A stretch of 40,578 nucleotides of DNA, taken from the NCBI GenBank assembly GCA_021801355.1, contig JAJYYB010000014.1, positions 1-40,578 on the forward strand, written 5' to 3'. Below are positions 1-7,920 of this stretch, piece by piece. Every line of letters begins with the position of its first letter. Position 1 is the first letter of the stretch. Source of the DNA: Microcaldota archaeon. Lineage in GTDB: Archaea > Micrarchaeota > Micrarchaeia > Micrarchaeales > Micrarchaeaceae. Under the pieces are notes generated by a model. The model saw only the letters and a program-made list of their open reading frames with translations, had not been told where the DNA came from and did not search any database. The position numbers were made by a program, and so were the translations under genes.

Positions 1-1802
1 GAAACATAAGGTTCTATCAGGGCTCCACCGAGTTGCACAGCTGGTGCGAGTCAGGATGCACGAACACATCGTCAAGCGCTACGTTCTGGGTGCTCATGCC
101 GAACGGTGTGCCTTCAGGACCCAGCAGTTTGAACATGACGTTCCTTACAGTAGGCACAGCCTATGATGGCGTATACGCCGGAGAGGCGCCGGAGCTCAGC
201 CCAACCTATGGTCAGTACGATAATGGTGCAATCGTTTTCCCCTCATTCTATACCAACTTCTCCGGAGGCAACCTCAATCCTGCATTAACTGATACGGCTG
301 GCAGTGGAGTGACAATCTCAGTTAACAACGGCCTACTTATAAGAGGAGGCGGTAGCGGCAGCGAGAGTGATGGTATCGTATACACCACCGGGACATATCC
401 CAATTACATGATAGATATTGGAATAAACTCAATCAGCAGCATAGGTGGGAGCATCGACCCAAGCGTGATGGATGCGATAGGCAGCATAAGCAGCGGGTGC
501 GGCGACTCAAACTACATCTGCTCCGGCTACAGGTTCGGATACAATTATTGGAACTACGAGGAGCTGCAAATCGCGTGGTCCTCAAATAGTGGCACGCAGG
601 GCAGTGTTCCGTGCGGCGCGAGCATAGGTGGGCAGATGGGTGGTGTGCTGACCGGCGCCTGGACCTCGACAGGTAGCGAGGCCGAATACTTCAATTATGG
701 AAGCAAACTGTCATGCTCGGACGGCACTGTTGGTCTCGGCTCGACCAACCAGTACGGCTTCACATACGCTTCGAACAGCGGTTCTGCTTCGATGAGCTAC
801 TGGTGGATGAGGCTGCGTGTCGCGCCTCCCGGAGGGGTGATGCCAAGCGCCAGCTTCGGGAGCATTGTCGCACCGCAGCCAACTCGGTCCAACTTCCAGC
901 AGATGCTCACGATAGACAGCGCCAGCTACAGTGGTGCCAACGAGATAAACTCCAATTGGAACAATGTTGAGTTCACATCAGGGAATTCTGTCAACTCACC
1001 GAGCAACACGCCGTTGTACGCATGGTGCGAGTCAGGTTGCAGCAACTCCGCAGGCAGCACTGTCGTATGGGTCAATCTAGGATCTACCACGATTTCAGCG
1101 GATGGCAATGCTGTCATATACATGAACTTCATGCCGTCTAACATTATGTCGGGCCATACAAGTTACACTGGAGAAGCGCCCCAGCTCTCTCCTGTTTATG
1201 CCCAGTACGACAACGGTGCGAGTGTGTTTACATATTACCAAGCGTGGGGTGGGCTTTCAACTCTCCCTAATGGATGGAGCTATGCTAACAGTGGAGGAGT
1301 CTCACTGTCATACGGCTCCACATACACACAACTTACCGCAGGAGGCCAATGGGGGGGAATATATGAGGCCGCACCCGCAAGCACACAAGCAACAAATTAT
1401 ATTACCGATACTGATGTTTCCTGGTCTGGGACCAATGAGGAGTGGGGCACCGAGTCCAGTACAAATTTGAACAACCCATCTCCAGAAACATATTCACGTT
1501 GGACCATAAGAGTTAACGCTCCACAATTCTTTTCGAACTGTGGTTGCGCGACATCGTTGTCCCCAACATTCCCTTACTCTTTAATAAATTCGTTCTTCTA
1601 TTCGGCTACAACAACTGGTACTGTTTATGAGGGCTACGCTGCAGCGTCACCTAATCCAGTTACAGTTGATACGACACAGAACCCGACGTACTTTTATTAT
1701 GCGGCGGGCTATGGAGGAGGTAATTTGCGAATATACTGGACGAGGACAAGACTGGCGCCGCCTAACGGAGCTATGCCTACTACTACATTCATCTTGGTAT
1801 GA
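1..1802 (+). CDS. DUF2341-like repeat surface protein, 5' end outside window
   Basis: The reading frame is open from the first full codon at base 3 to TGA at 1800-1802, so the TTG at 33 is not a believable start and the N-terminus lies upstream of the window. At least two copies of a roughly 300-residue unit are visible. The first ends near base 850 and the second runs from about 870 to the stop. Each unit carries a W-C-E-S-G-C motif, a Y-x-G-E-A-P-x-L-S-P-x-Y-x-Q-Y-D-N-G-A block and a closing R-x-R-x-A-P-P-x-G-x-M-P motif. The composition is rich in Ser, Thr, Asn, Gly and aromatic residues, as expected for an exported beta-rich protein. I recall this pattern from the DUF2341 family; the exact function is unknown. 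It is paralogous to the next gene and probably cell-surface or pilus-associated. Confidence 0.85.
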   Translation, partial: NIRFYQGSTELHSWCESGCTNTSSSATFWVLMPNGVPSGPSSLNMTFLTVGTAYDGVYAGEAPELSPTYGQYDNGAIVFPSFYTNFSGGNLNPALTDTAGSGVTISVNNGLLIRGGGSGSESDGIVYTTGTYPNYMIDIGINSISSIGGSIDPSVMDAIGSISSGCGDSNYICSGYRFGYNYWNYEELQIAWSSNSGTQGSVPCGASIGGQMGGVLTGAWTSTGSEAEYFNYGSKLSCSDGTVGLGSTNQYGFTYASNSGSASMSYWWMRLRVAPPGGVMPSASFGSIVAPQPTRSNFQQMLTIDSASYSGANEINSNWNNVEFTSGNSVNSPSNTPLYAWCESGCSNSAGSTVVWVNLGSTTISADGNAVIYMNFMPSNIMSGHTSYTGEAPQLSPVYAQYDNGASVFTYYQAWGGLSTLPNGWSYANSGGVSLSYGSTYTQLTAGGQWGGIYEAAPASTQATNYITDTDVSWSGTNEEWGTESSTNLNNPSPETYSRWTIRVNAPQFFSNCGCATSLSPTFPYSLINSFFYSATTTGTVYEGYAAASPNPVTVDTTQNPTYFYYAAGYGGGNLRIYWTRTRLAPPNGAMPTTTFILV

Positions 1803-1808
1803 AACAGC

Positions 1809-1818
1809 TATTTATAAC
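1809..1818 (+). promoter_or_regulatory. TATA-like element of the second surface-protein gene
   Basis: TATTTATAAC lies about 33 bases upstream of the ATG at 1846 and directly after the preceding stop codon. This predicts a nearly leaderless transcript and separates the two paralogs transcriptionally. It is called by motif and spacing only. Confidence 0.5.
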
Positions 1819-1845
1819 CTTTCAGCGTATCTCAAATAAATTTTT

Positions 1846-3504
1846 ATGGCACGTGAAATTCTTATGAGTGCAGCAAAGCAGGAACCAAAACATTCAAGGG
1901 CCCAGTCATCGATGGAGTACCTAATGACATACGGGTGGGCCATCCTTATAATAGCGATAGCAGTTGGCGTTCTCTTCGCACTCGGCCTTTTCAACGGCTC
2001 CGCTGCAACCCCAAACGGCTGCTCCCCGCAGCCCGGTTTCACCTGCTCGAATCCGGTTTACACGCCTAACGGGATAACGGCGACGATCAGCCAGGATTCC
2101 GGCCAGAACTACTACGACGCATTCGTTTTCGTCGCTTCTGAATCAGAGAACATCGGGCCAGGCGGTCTCCCTGTCAACTTCTCCGAGTCGAACACAGTGA
2201 ACATGACACCGATAGGCACTATCCCTCCTTCAGGTACCGTGACGTTCAACTTCAATCACACAGCGGCTGGCGGCATACCTACTGCGAACATACCCGTCGG
2301 GACGGAATTCACAGGCTACATCTGGATCGCCTACTGCCTCAGCCCTGTCTGCAGCGGCCCGACAAACTTCGCAAAGGTCGGCTCCATATCGGCCAAGGAA
2401 ACCGGCGTAAGCACTTTTACGAGCGGCGGACCAACTACAACTTCATCAACCACTACATCTTCATCCACAACCAGCACATCCACCACATCGGTATATTACG
2501 TACAGATAACGCTCAGTCCAAGCAGTTCTATTTCCGGCACATTCCAGCAGAACATAACGATAAACCCATCGTCGTATTCCGGCCAGTGTTCAGGCCTCCT
2601 CGGCAGTTCTTGCGTCAACAGCGACCTTGGCAACATAAGGTTCTATTCGTCCATGTCAGGCAACGTACCGTCCGGACCCCTAGATTCGTGGCTAGAGGGT
2701 TGCCATGAGACATCATGCTCGCTATCATCGACGCAGGCGCTATTCTGGGTCACCCTGCCCGGCGGAGAGTCAGCGCCAAACACGGTAATCTACATGGTCT
2801 TCAATTCCCTCAGCACTGAATTCGACGGTTCTGTAGCTGGCGAGGCGCCGCAGCTGAGTCACTCTTACGCCCAGTACGACAACGGAGCTAATGTGTTCAG
2901 TTTCTATGACAACTTCAAATGTTGCAGCCTCAACAGCAGTTGGACGATCAGCGGCGTCCCAGTTACTGTAGATAATGGATTTAGCGCTACAGCCGCAACC
3001 TCACAGCCTTCCTACGTCGTGGACACAGGTTATAACGTAGGTTCCAACACTGTAATAGACTTCTATGGACAGGCGTACCAGAGTAGCGGGTGGGTTGATG
3101 CGGGCATTGGTACTGCATACAGCGGCACGTATGTGCCGCATCTCGCAATATCTGGAGGTGGGAGTAGCTATCCTGGAGGCGAGTGCAGCCCATCTGGAGT
3201 GGTGGGCTCCAATAGGAACAGCGGGGTAGCATGCACGTCCAACGCATTCGCTACTGGGCCAACGACTGCAGTCTGGTCCATATATGCACAGCCATCTCAA
3301 GCTACTTACTATGAGAATTACGGTGATCCACAAATAGTCACCGCGGAAATGCCTTCTTATCCGTTAAACCCTGCGCTAATACTGAGCAATGCAGGTAACA
3401 CAGCATACCCATATTCAAATACTGAGACTATGCAATGGTACAGAATAAGAGTTGCACCTCCGGGCGGCACTATGCCACACTACTTCTTCCAGTCGCTGTC
3501 TTGA
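1846..3504 (+). CDS. Class III signal peptide surface protein with DUF2341-like domain
   Basis: This is a 552-residue exported protein. Residues about 16-50 form a class III (prepilin-type) signal: a short charged stretch with S-R-A-Q-S-S-M-E-Y-L, then a hydrophobic helix ending in A-L-G-L-F. Such peptides are processed by an archaeal prepilin peptidase. Next come a Cys-containing beta-rich domain (about 55-185), a Thr/Ser-only linker (about 197-218) that is probably O-glycosylated, and a DUF2341-like domain (about 220-552) matching the repeats of the upstream gene, again closing with R-V-A-P-P-G-G-T-M-P. ATG 1864 is an alternative start. A pilin-like or surface-anchored adhesin/binding role is inferred from the architecture; the ligand is unknown. 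Confidence 0.9.
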   Translation: MAREILMSAAKQEPKHSRAQSSMEYLMTYGWAILIIAIAVGVLFALGLFNGSAATPNGCSPQPGFTCSNPVYTPNGITATISQDSGQNYYDAFVFVASESENIGPGGLPVNFSESNTVNMTPIGTIPPSGTVTFNFNHTAAGGIPTANIPVGTEFTGYIWIAYCLSPVCSGPTNFAKVGSISAKETGVSTFTSGGPTTTSSTTTSSSTTSTSTTSVYYVQITLSPSSSISGTFQQNITINPSSYSGQCSGLLGSSCVNSDLGNIRFYSSMSGNVPSGPLDSWLEGCHETSCSLSSTQALFWVTLPGGESAPNTVIYMVFNSLSTEFDGSVAGEAPQLSHSYAQYDNGANVFSFYDNFKCCSLNSSWTISGVPVTVDNGFSATAATSQPSYVVDTGYNVGSNTVIDFYGQAYQSSGWVDAGIGTAYSGTYVPHLAISGGGSSYPGGECSPSGVVGSNRNSGVACTSNAFATGPTTAVWSIYAQPSQATYYENYGDPQIVTAEMPSYPLNPALILSNAGNTAYPYSNTETMQWYRIRVAPPGGTMPHYFFQSLS

Positions 3505-3691
3505 ACAATGCAAATTCTAATCTGCAAGCTAGCCTAGTAAATCTAATAACACCATTGCAGAAAAAACGCCATTGTAGAAAACAATGCGAAAGGCGAGCAA
3601 GGAAAACATTTACAAAATTCACAAGCAAATCGCTATATATAACACAATATAACACAAAAGAATACAGAAATAACGCATGGTTAAAATTAGT

Positions 3692-3710
3692 GTAAAACTT
3701 ACGGTTTTAC
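3692..3710. repeat. Perfect 7-bp hairpin upstream of the VWA gene
   Basis: GTAAAAC and GTTTTAC flank a five-base loop. The element lies in the 274-base gap between the surface-protein gene and the VWA gene, about 35 bases before the likely TATA box. It could be a regulator site or the end of the upstream transcript. The rest of the gap is AT-rich, with a near-direct repeat (CCATTGCAGAAAA at 3552-3564, CCATTGTAGAAAA at 3569-3581) and no supported gene. Confidence 0.35.
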
Positions 3711-3744
3711 GAATAATTATTGGACAAAGTACAATGCACAAAGG

Positions 3745-3753
3745 TTTTAAATA
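3745..3753 (+). promoter_or_regulatory. TATA-like element for the VWA gene
   Basis: TTTTAAATA is centred about 33 bases before the ATG at 3782. The spacing favours ATG 3782 over the TTG at 3779 and implies a leaderless or near-leaderless mRNA. Confidence 0.45.
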
Positions 3754-3781
3754 CATATAAGGCGAGTAAGAGATACTGTTG

Positions 3782-5329
3782 ATGATAAGGATGGCGTACG
3801 AGGAAGACGAAGATGGGAACCTCGAGAATAATCTTACAAATATGCACAAGGAGGACGACATATACAAGTCCGAATCCGATCGCATAGAGAGGTATCTCAG
3901 CCAGGAAATGAAGACCCTTTACAAGGCGCTGAAGGAGGCACCGATAGTTTCAGCCGACATATTCTATGCATTATACTCAATAAGCCCTAAGGTAATCGAC
4001 CACAATGACAACGAGTTCCTCGAATCAATGAGGCAGATGATACAGCAGGTGATAGACTCGCCTGAGTTCCAGGAGCTGAGAAAGGAGACAGTGCTTAACG
4101 AAGAGAAATCTACCGCTTATACGGCTGCTATAATGCGTGAATTGTTGAGCGACCTGCAGAAACAGATCGAGAAGCAACAGCAGCAAGGCCAGAACCCAGA
4201 CAGCTACGAGCCTACCCCAGACGACCTGAAGGAGATGGTAAAGAAGGCAATGGAGGGCGACAAGTACGCGCAGGAGCAGCTGCAGAAGAAGCTGAAGGAG
4301 CTGGAGCAGGGCGGCGAGGGCGACAAGCTCGCGCAGAAGCTAAAGGACCTGCTTTCCAAGGGCAAGTCAGGCCTGGACAAGGACGTTTCTGAGATGCAGA
4401 AAGAGGAAGAAGAACGCTTAAAGCAGCAGGGTCAAGGACAGGGCCAAGGGCAGGGTCAGGGTCAGCAGGGCAACGGCAAACAGAAAGGCTCAGGGAAGGG
4501 TGCTGGCAAGGGCAATCCAGATAACGGTACCGGCATAAAGGACTACACAACGCTGCCTGTCAACAAGACCAAGCTCATAGAGTCGCTCACCAAGAAGCTG
4601 GAGAAGGCTGTGCCTGAGTTCTCTAACAAGAAGGTAAGCTCTCCTGTCGGAGACCGAATAGCAGGCTTCAGGCAGACGAAGAACATAGCAAAGGCGCTCA
4701 CAAGGGAGCTCGCCATGCCAGAGGAGATGATAATAGCCAAGGCGTTCGAGGGCTGGCTGGCCTTCGACAAGTACATAGCATTCAACGGCGCTTACTACGT
4801 GCTCATAGACAAGTCGAGCTCGATGGACGACTTCAACGGGAAGAAGGACGTCTGGGCGAGGAGCGTTGCGCTCGCGCTGCTGGACAAGGCTCAGGCCAAG
4901 GGCAGGAAGTACCACCTCAGGTTCTTCGATACGGAGTTCAGCGAGAGGCTAGACAAGCCTGCTGAGATACGTGAGGCCATAACGCATGTGGCATCGAGCG
5001 GAGGCACCACAATAAACCAGGCGATAAGCGTCGCGCTGGCCGACATAATAAACGACCCAAAGCTCAAGAAGGACACCAATACCATAATATTGATAACTGA
5101 CGGCGAGGACTCGGTATCGCCGGAGCTGGAGCAGCTCATAAAGCAGGGCAAGTGCAAGCTCATAACCATAATGATAGAGGGCAACAACGAGACCCTGAAG
5201 CATATCTCTACCGCGTACTTCACAGTGCATCCTGACAAGAAGGATGCCATAGAACTGTTCAAGGAGATGGTCAGGAAGGAGGACCAGGATAAGAAGAAAG
5301 CTGCCACCCCATCCTTGAGCTCGATGTGA
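3782..5329 (+). CDS. VWA-domain protein (CoxE/ViaA-like)
   Basis: This is a soluble protein of about 515 residues. An alpha-helical, highly charged N-terminal half leads to a low-complexity Gln/Gly stretch (about residues 215-245). A C-terminal von Willebrand factor A domain starts near residue 335, with the metal-ion-dependent adhesion motif D-K-S-S-S, a downstream G-G-T-T and an I-T-D-G-E-D strand. VWA proteins of this layout usually work with a MoxR/RavA-type AAA ATPase in metal insertion or complex remodelling, but no such ATPase lies in this window. The start is ATG 3782 by TATA spacing; ATG 3791 is possible. The domain call is solid and the partner and substrate are unknown. Confidence 0.88.
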   Translation: MIRMAYEEDEDGNLENNLTNMHKEDDIYKSESDRIERYLSQEMKTLYKALKEAPIVSADIFYALYSISPKVIDHNDNEFLESMRQMIQQVIDSPEFQELRKETVLNEEKSTAYTAAIMRELLSDLQKQIEKQQQQGQNPDSYEPTPDDLKEMVKKAMEGDKYAQEQLQKKLKELEQGGEGDKLAQKLKDLLSKGKSGLDKDVSEMQKEEEERLKQQGQGQGQGQGQGQQGNGKQKGSGKGAGKGNPDNGTGIKDYTTLPVNKTKLIESLTKKLEKAVPEFSNKKVSSPVGDRIAGFRQTKNIAKALTRELAMPEEMIIAKAFEGWLAFDKYIAFNGAYYVLIDKSSSMDDFNGKKDVWARSVALALLDKAQAKGRKYHLRFFDTEFSERLDKPAEIREAITHVASSGGTTINQAISVALADIINDPKLKKDTNTIILITDGEDSVSPELEQLIKQGKCKLITIMIEGNNETLKHISTAYFTVHPDKKDAIELFKEMVRKEDQDKKKAATPSLSSM

Positions 5330-5529
5330 TGGGTCTTAAGATCCGGCTACCCAAAATTTTGGTTTCAGCGTTGAGCATGCATGATCAAGCAGTGCTTGAA
5401 TCTCTGCGCTTCAAGGAACGCTTTTACGGCTATGGGCACCATGGCAAAAGCGGCAACGAAACCTACTTCTGCAACATACGTATACCAGAGGTAGCTTTAA
5501 AAGCTTTGTTATTCCAGTCTAATCCGTGA
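5329..5529 (+). CDS. Doubtful small ORF overlapping the VWA stop
   Basis: An ORF of about 66 codons starts at an ATG that overlaps the TGA of the VWA gene (TGATG), which would suit translational coupling. It has a basic N-terminus and no recognisable domain, membrane helix or motif. The probable TATA box of the next gene (around 5503) lies inside its 3' end, which argues against it. It is listed because it fills an otherwise empty 200-base gap. Confidence 0.25.
   Translation: MGLKIRLPKILVSALSMHDQAVLESLRFKERFYGYGHHGKSGNETYFCNIRIPEVALKALLFQSNP
5502..5511 (+). promoter_or_regulatory. TATA-like element for the small membrane protein
   Basis: GCTTTAAAAG lies about 30 bases before the ATG at 5534, standard archaeal spacing for a leaderless message. 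Confidence 0.45.
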
Positions 5530-5533
5530 TTAA

Positions 5534-5905
5534 ATGGCGACAAAAAAAAGTTCGTCCGGACCAGTTGGAGGAATCCTAGTGTTTCTAGGATCGCTGATAT
5601 ACCTGTATGTATTCTTTACATGGTATGGCGGCCCATTCAGCGCATGGCTTTCCGCTGCGTATTTCCTTGCCCCATTCGTAATAGCGTTCGCGCTGCTTAG
5701 CTCGTTCTCGCTGTTCTTCATGAGCATAGGGACGATGGCAAACAAGATGATGATGGACCAGAAGATGGCTTCAATGATGCTATGGAAGCTCATAATGTGC
5801 GCCTCTGTCGCGTTCTTCATAATAACTGGCGGGACCGGCCTATTCGATGCAGTGATCGTCGCGTTCCTCCTGACTTACATCGGGGGCATGTTAGCATCGA
5901 TGTAA
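5534..5905 (+). CDS. Small four-helix membrane protein, unknown function
   Basis: The 123-residue protein has a short Lys/Ser-rich cytoplasmic N-terminus and about four hydrophobic segments (around 10-30, 38-62, 80-98 and 104-122). A Met-rich amphipathic stretch (M-A-N-K-M-M-M-D-Q-K-M) sits between helices two and three. No family is recognised. It appears to be transcribed alone, with its own TATA box upstream and a long oligo-T tract downstream. Confidence 0.75.
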   Translation: MATKKSSSGPVGGILVFLGSLIYLYVFFTWYGGPFSAWLSAAYFLAPFVIAFALLSSFSLFFMSIGTMANKMMMDQKMASMMLWKLIMCASVAFFIITGGTGLFDAVIVAFLLTYIGGMLASM

Positions 5906-5915
5906 ATACGGTAAG

Positions 5916-5946
5916 TTTTATTTTTTAACTTCTTATTTTTCTTTTT
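5916..5946 (+). terminator. Oligo-T terminator
   Basis: Several T runs (four to six Ts, broken by single A or C bases) begin about 10 bases after the stop of the membrane-protein gene. Archaeal RNA polymerase terminates at such tracts without needing a hairpin. Confidence 0.6.
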
Positions 5947-5949
5947 GAT

Positions 5950-5978
5950 ATGGCATGCAGCGTAAGCGCTGCAGCCAT
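5950..5978. repeat. Long inverted repeat with TAAG loop
   Basis: ATGGC and TGCAGCG (separated by one bulged A) pair with CGCTGCA and GCCAT around a TAAG tetraloop, giving a stem of about 12 base pairs. It lies after the oligo-T tract and before the next gene, so it is a regulatory-site or structured-RNA candidate rather than a simple terminator. Confidence 0.5.
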
Positions 5979-6053
5979 GCGTATCTGCGTGATTATGGCC
6001 GATAAAAGGAGGGTTTAATATCATTTGTGTTGAATTATTATCCTTCCGAGAAG

Positions 6054-6779
6054 ATGGATGGGACTATGGCAAGCATATCAAAAGAGGTCAAGAACGAGCA
6101 GTCAGCCGACAAGTCGCTAATGAGGAATGACGTGCAGAAGCGCAGTGATCTTGCTGAACCGCAGACAGATAAAAGGGCAGAGGGTAATCTCGGCAACCTA
6201 CTGCATTCTGACAAGAAGAAGACAGACGCAGAAAGCAAGACTTCACAGAAGACTGAAGAGACTCAAAAGACAGCGACTGAAATCAAAGGCACACAATCAA
6301 AATTCGTAGATCCTATAAAAGGCGCTATAAGATCCACCGCAAACGCCATCGGCCTCGTAGCATCCGCTACAGGAGTAAGCGCTGGAGGCGTTGCTGCGGT
6401 AGCAGGTCTAACATCAATCTTTTTGCCGGCAGCCGCTCCAATAGCGCTTACCGCTGCTTATGTCGCAGGGGCTTCAATTTCCATCGGGGCGCTAATGGAT
6501 AAGATAGGATCTAAAGGCTTGATTATAAATCTTGAAAACAGGCTTGGCAGTGCATTTATAGGCGGCTTGGCGGGTGCGTATGCGAGTACGTACGTTTCAG
6601 CCACAGTTTGCGTAATATCATTGGTAGGATCTCTTGTAATACCCGGCCTACTCCCGGTCGCTGTTGCTTCGGCATGGACGTTCGTCGCAAGTATAGGTTC
6701 AATTATGGGCCTAGGAATAGGAGGCGTGCTACTTAAAGCGTTTTCAATAGCAGATCAAAAGAAGAAACAGAAGAAGTGA
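6054..6779 (+). CDS. Membrane protein with charged N-terminal domain, unknown
   Basis: The frame opens at GTG 6027, but ATG 6054 or 6066 are the first ATG codons. A purine-rich AGGAGGG at 6007-6013 leaves GTG 6027 possible. The first 85-90 residues are hydrophilic, rich in Lys, Glu, Gln and Ser, and probably disordered. The rest is Gly/Ala-rich with about four or five hydrophobic segments and a Lys-rich tail. The composition resembles glycine-zipper-type membrane proteins. No family is recognised. A weak hairpin (6800-6814) followed by TTTT lies just downstream and may end the transcript. Confidence 0.65.
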   Translation: MDGTMASISKEVKNEQSADKSLMRNDVQKRSDLAEPQTDKRAEGNLGNLLHSDKKKTDAESKTSQKTEETQKTATEIKGTQSKFVDPIKGAIRSTANAIGLVASATGVSAGGVAAVAGLTSIFLPAAAPIALTAAYVAGASISIGALMDKIGSKGLIINLENRLGSAFIGGLAGAYASTYVSATVCVISLVGSLVIPGLLPVAVASAWTFVASIGSIMGLGIGGVLLKAFSIADQKKKQKK

Positions 6780-6943
6780 AGCATGCTGAACAGGGCTTCG
6801 CGGAGCGATTCCGCTTTTCATGTTCCATAATGTACTATTTTTTGACTATTAGCCACGGCTCTGGTCAAATGCTATTAACAAAGTGAGCGGGAAATCCAGC
6901 ATGCTTTAGCGGTGGGATGAGGGCGAACAGCAGATAAATAGGA

Positions 6944-6967
6944 CGCCTCCTTATACCATCGGAGGCG
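6944..6967. repeat. 7-bp hairpin at the end of a minus-strand small ORF
   Basis: CGCCTCC and GGAGGCG pair across a 10-base loop. The loop contains the TAA stop (6951-6953, minus strand) of the small ORF described next, so this may mark the end of that transcript. No other gene is supported in 6780-6950. Confidence 0.4.
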
Positions 6968-7067
6968 CTATGACATCAAGACCGTGTTTCAACCTGTATG
7001 TTCTCGCTCCATCTGATTTGCCTGATTGGAAGTCAGGTCTTACGTTCCCATCTACGAAATTTATCAT
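6951..7067 (-). CDS. Candidate 38-residue protein with Shine-Dalgarno site
   Basis: On the minus strand ATG 7067 is preceded at 8 bases by GAGGAGG, an excellent ribosome-binding site in a window where most genes lack one. A TATA-like TGTATATATG lies about 55 bases before the ATG, leaving a leader of roughly 25-30 bases. The product begins M-I-N-F-V-D-G-N-V, is basic, and has no recognised domain. A hairpin surrounds the stop codon. The ORF can be extended to ATG 7139, but the promoter and ribosome-binding site favour the short form. Coding potential at this length is weak evidence. Confidence 0.35.
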   Translation of the reverse strand: MINFVDGNVRPDFQSGKSDGARTYRLKHGLDVIAPPMV

Positions 7068-7255
7068 TTCGGATTCCTCCTCGTCCCGGCGTATAATGGG
7101 ATTGTTGTCAGCATGCGCATATATACATTCTTGTTGCATATTTCATCATTGTGTTTCAATCTGGAAGCACACACCATTTACGGGTGCGAGGATGTCACCA
7201 CTACTGTCAGTATCAAAACAACAATGTTTTAATTAACCTGATTCTAAAGCAGATT

Positions 7256-7864
7256 ATGGCGTTCGGTTTGCATGTTAGTGGCAATTCAGCCCCTATGGGC
7301 TATAGCGGCTCGGATAGCTACAAGTTCATAGACAGGCTCATAAAAAGGCACAGCGGGACTTTGCGAATTGTATCGCCATATATAGGTCCTTACTACGCAA
7401 AGATGCTTGTCTCTGCAGCTATGAAAGGGAGCGTTTATGTTATAACATCAAGTTCTACTGGCCAGTCAGAGAGTCAGCAGACTGCCATACGCATACTTCA
7501 ACGCGCCGGTAAGAGGAATGTAAGCAAGAAAGTCATCGCCTACTTCGCTCTACTGCTTGTAATCTCTTTTGCAATAGGCTCGTACGCCATAATAGCACTG
7601 ATAGCACTTCTTTTCATCATAGCTCTTTACGTTGAACTTCGCCGGTCAAAGCATCCCAAGAGCGCATCAAATCTATTTCTCAAGATTGCGACCAAGAGAT
7701 TCGTGCATGAAAAGCTGTATATATCAAATTTAGAAGCAATCACAGGCAGTGCAAATCTGACATATAACGGCACCCACAAAAACATAGAGCACATAGAGGT
7801 TGTGAAGGATGATTACAGGATAAAAGTTCTCTCAGATCATTTCAGCAAACTCTGGTCGGACTGA
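7256..7864 (+). CDS. Phospholipase D-like protein with membrane hairpin
   Basis: This is a protein of about 202 residues. The N-terminal half has a PLD-like strand segment (I-V-S-P-Y-I-G). The C-terminal half has the single catalytic motif H151-x-K153, then G-S-A-N 164-167, and a conserved-looking N176-x-E178. Between them, residues 93-127 form two adjacent hydrophobic helices followed by a basic stretch, so the catalytic module is probably membrane tethered. ATG 7256 is preferred over the upstream start at 7151 because a TATA-like TTTTAATTAA sits about 25 bases before it. The substrate could be phospholipid or nucleic acid; single-motif PLD proteins usually act as dimers. Confidence 0.8.
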   Translation: MAFGLHVSGNSAPMGYSGSDSYKFIDRLIKRHSGTLRIVSPYIGPYYAKMLVSAAMKGSVYVITSSSTGQSESQQTAIRILQRAGKRNVSKKVIAYFALLLVISFAIGSYAIIALIALLFIIALYVELRRSKHPKSASNLFLKIATKRFVHEKLYISNLEAITGSANLTYNGTHKNIEHIEVVKDDYRIKVLSDHFSKLWSD

Positions 7865-7880
7865 GAACCCCAACAAATTC

Positions 7881-7890
7881 TTATACATTA
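7881..7890 (+). promoter_or_regulatory. TATA-like element for the M20 peptidase gene
   Basis: TTATACATTA is about 35 bases upstream of ATG 7921. It fits the spacing seen at neighbouring genes. Confidence 0.35.
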
Positions 7891-7920
7891 ACGTGTCTTT
7901 AATAGAGTCGTAGTGATCTT

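Noticed and set aside
3435-3695. 86-codon ORF across the end of the second surface-protein gene
   Set aside because: Begins inside a confident gene in another frame and continues into AT-rich non-coding sequence.
4212-4915. Long antisense ORFs over the VWA gene
   Set aside because: They mirror the Gln/Gly/Lys-rich coding region; the Pro/Ser/Arg-rich products are typical shadows.
6780-6905. Repeated AGCATGCT palindrome (about 6782 and 6898) as a possible mobile-element end
   Set aside because: Eight-base palindromes are common and no transposase or longer repeat accompanies them.
6960-7200. Possible CRISPR-like repetition (GTGTTTCAA C/T CTG at 6984 and 7151)
   Set aside because: Only two copies of about 12 bases, 167 bases apart, with no regular spacing and no cas gene.
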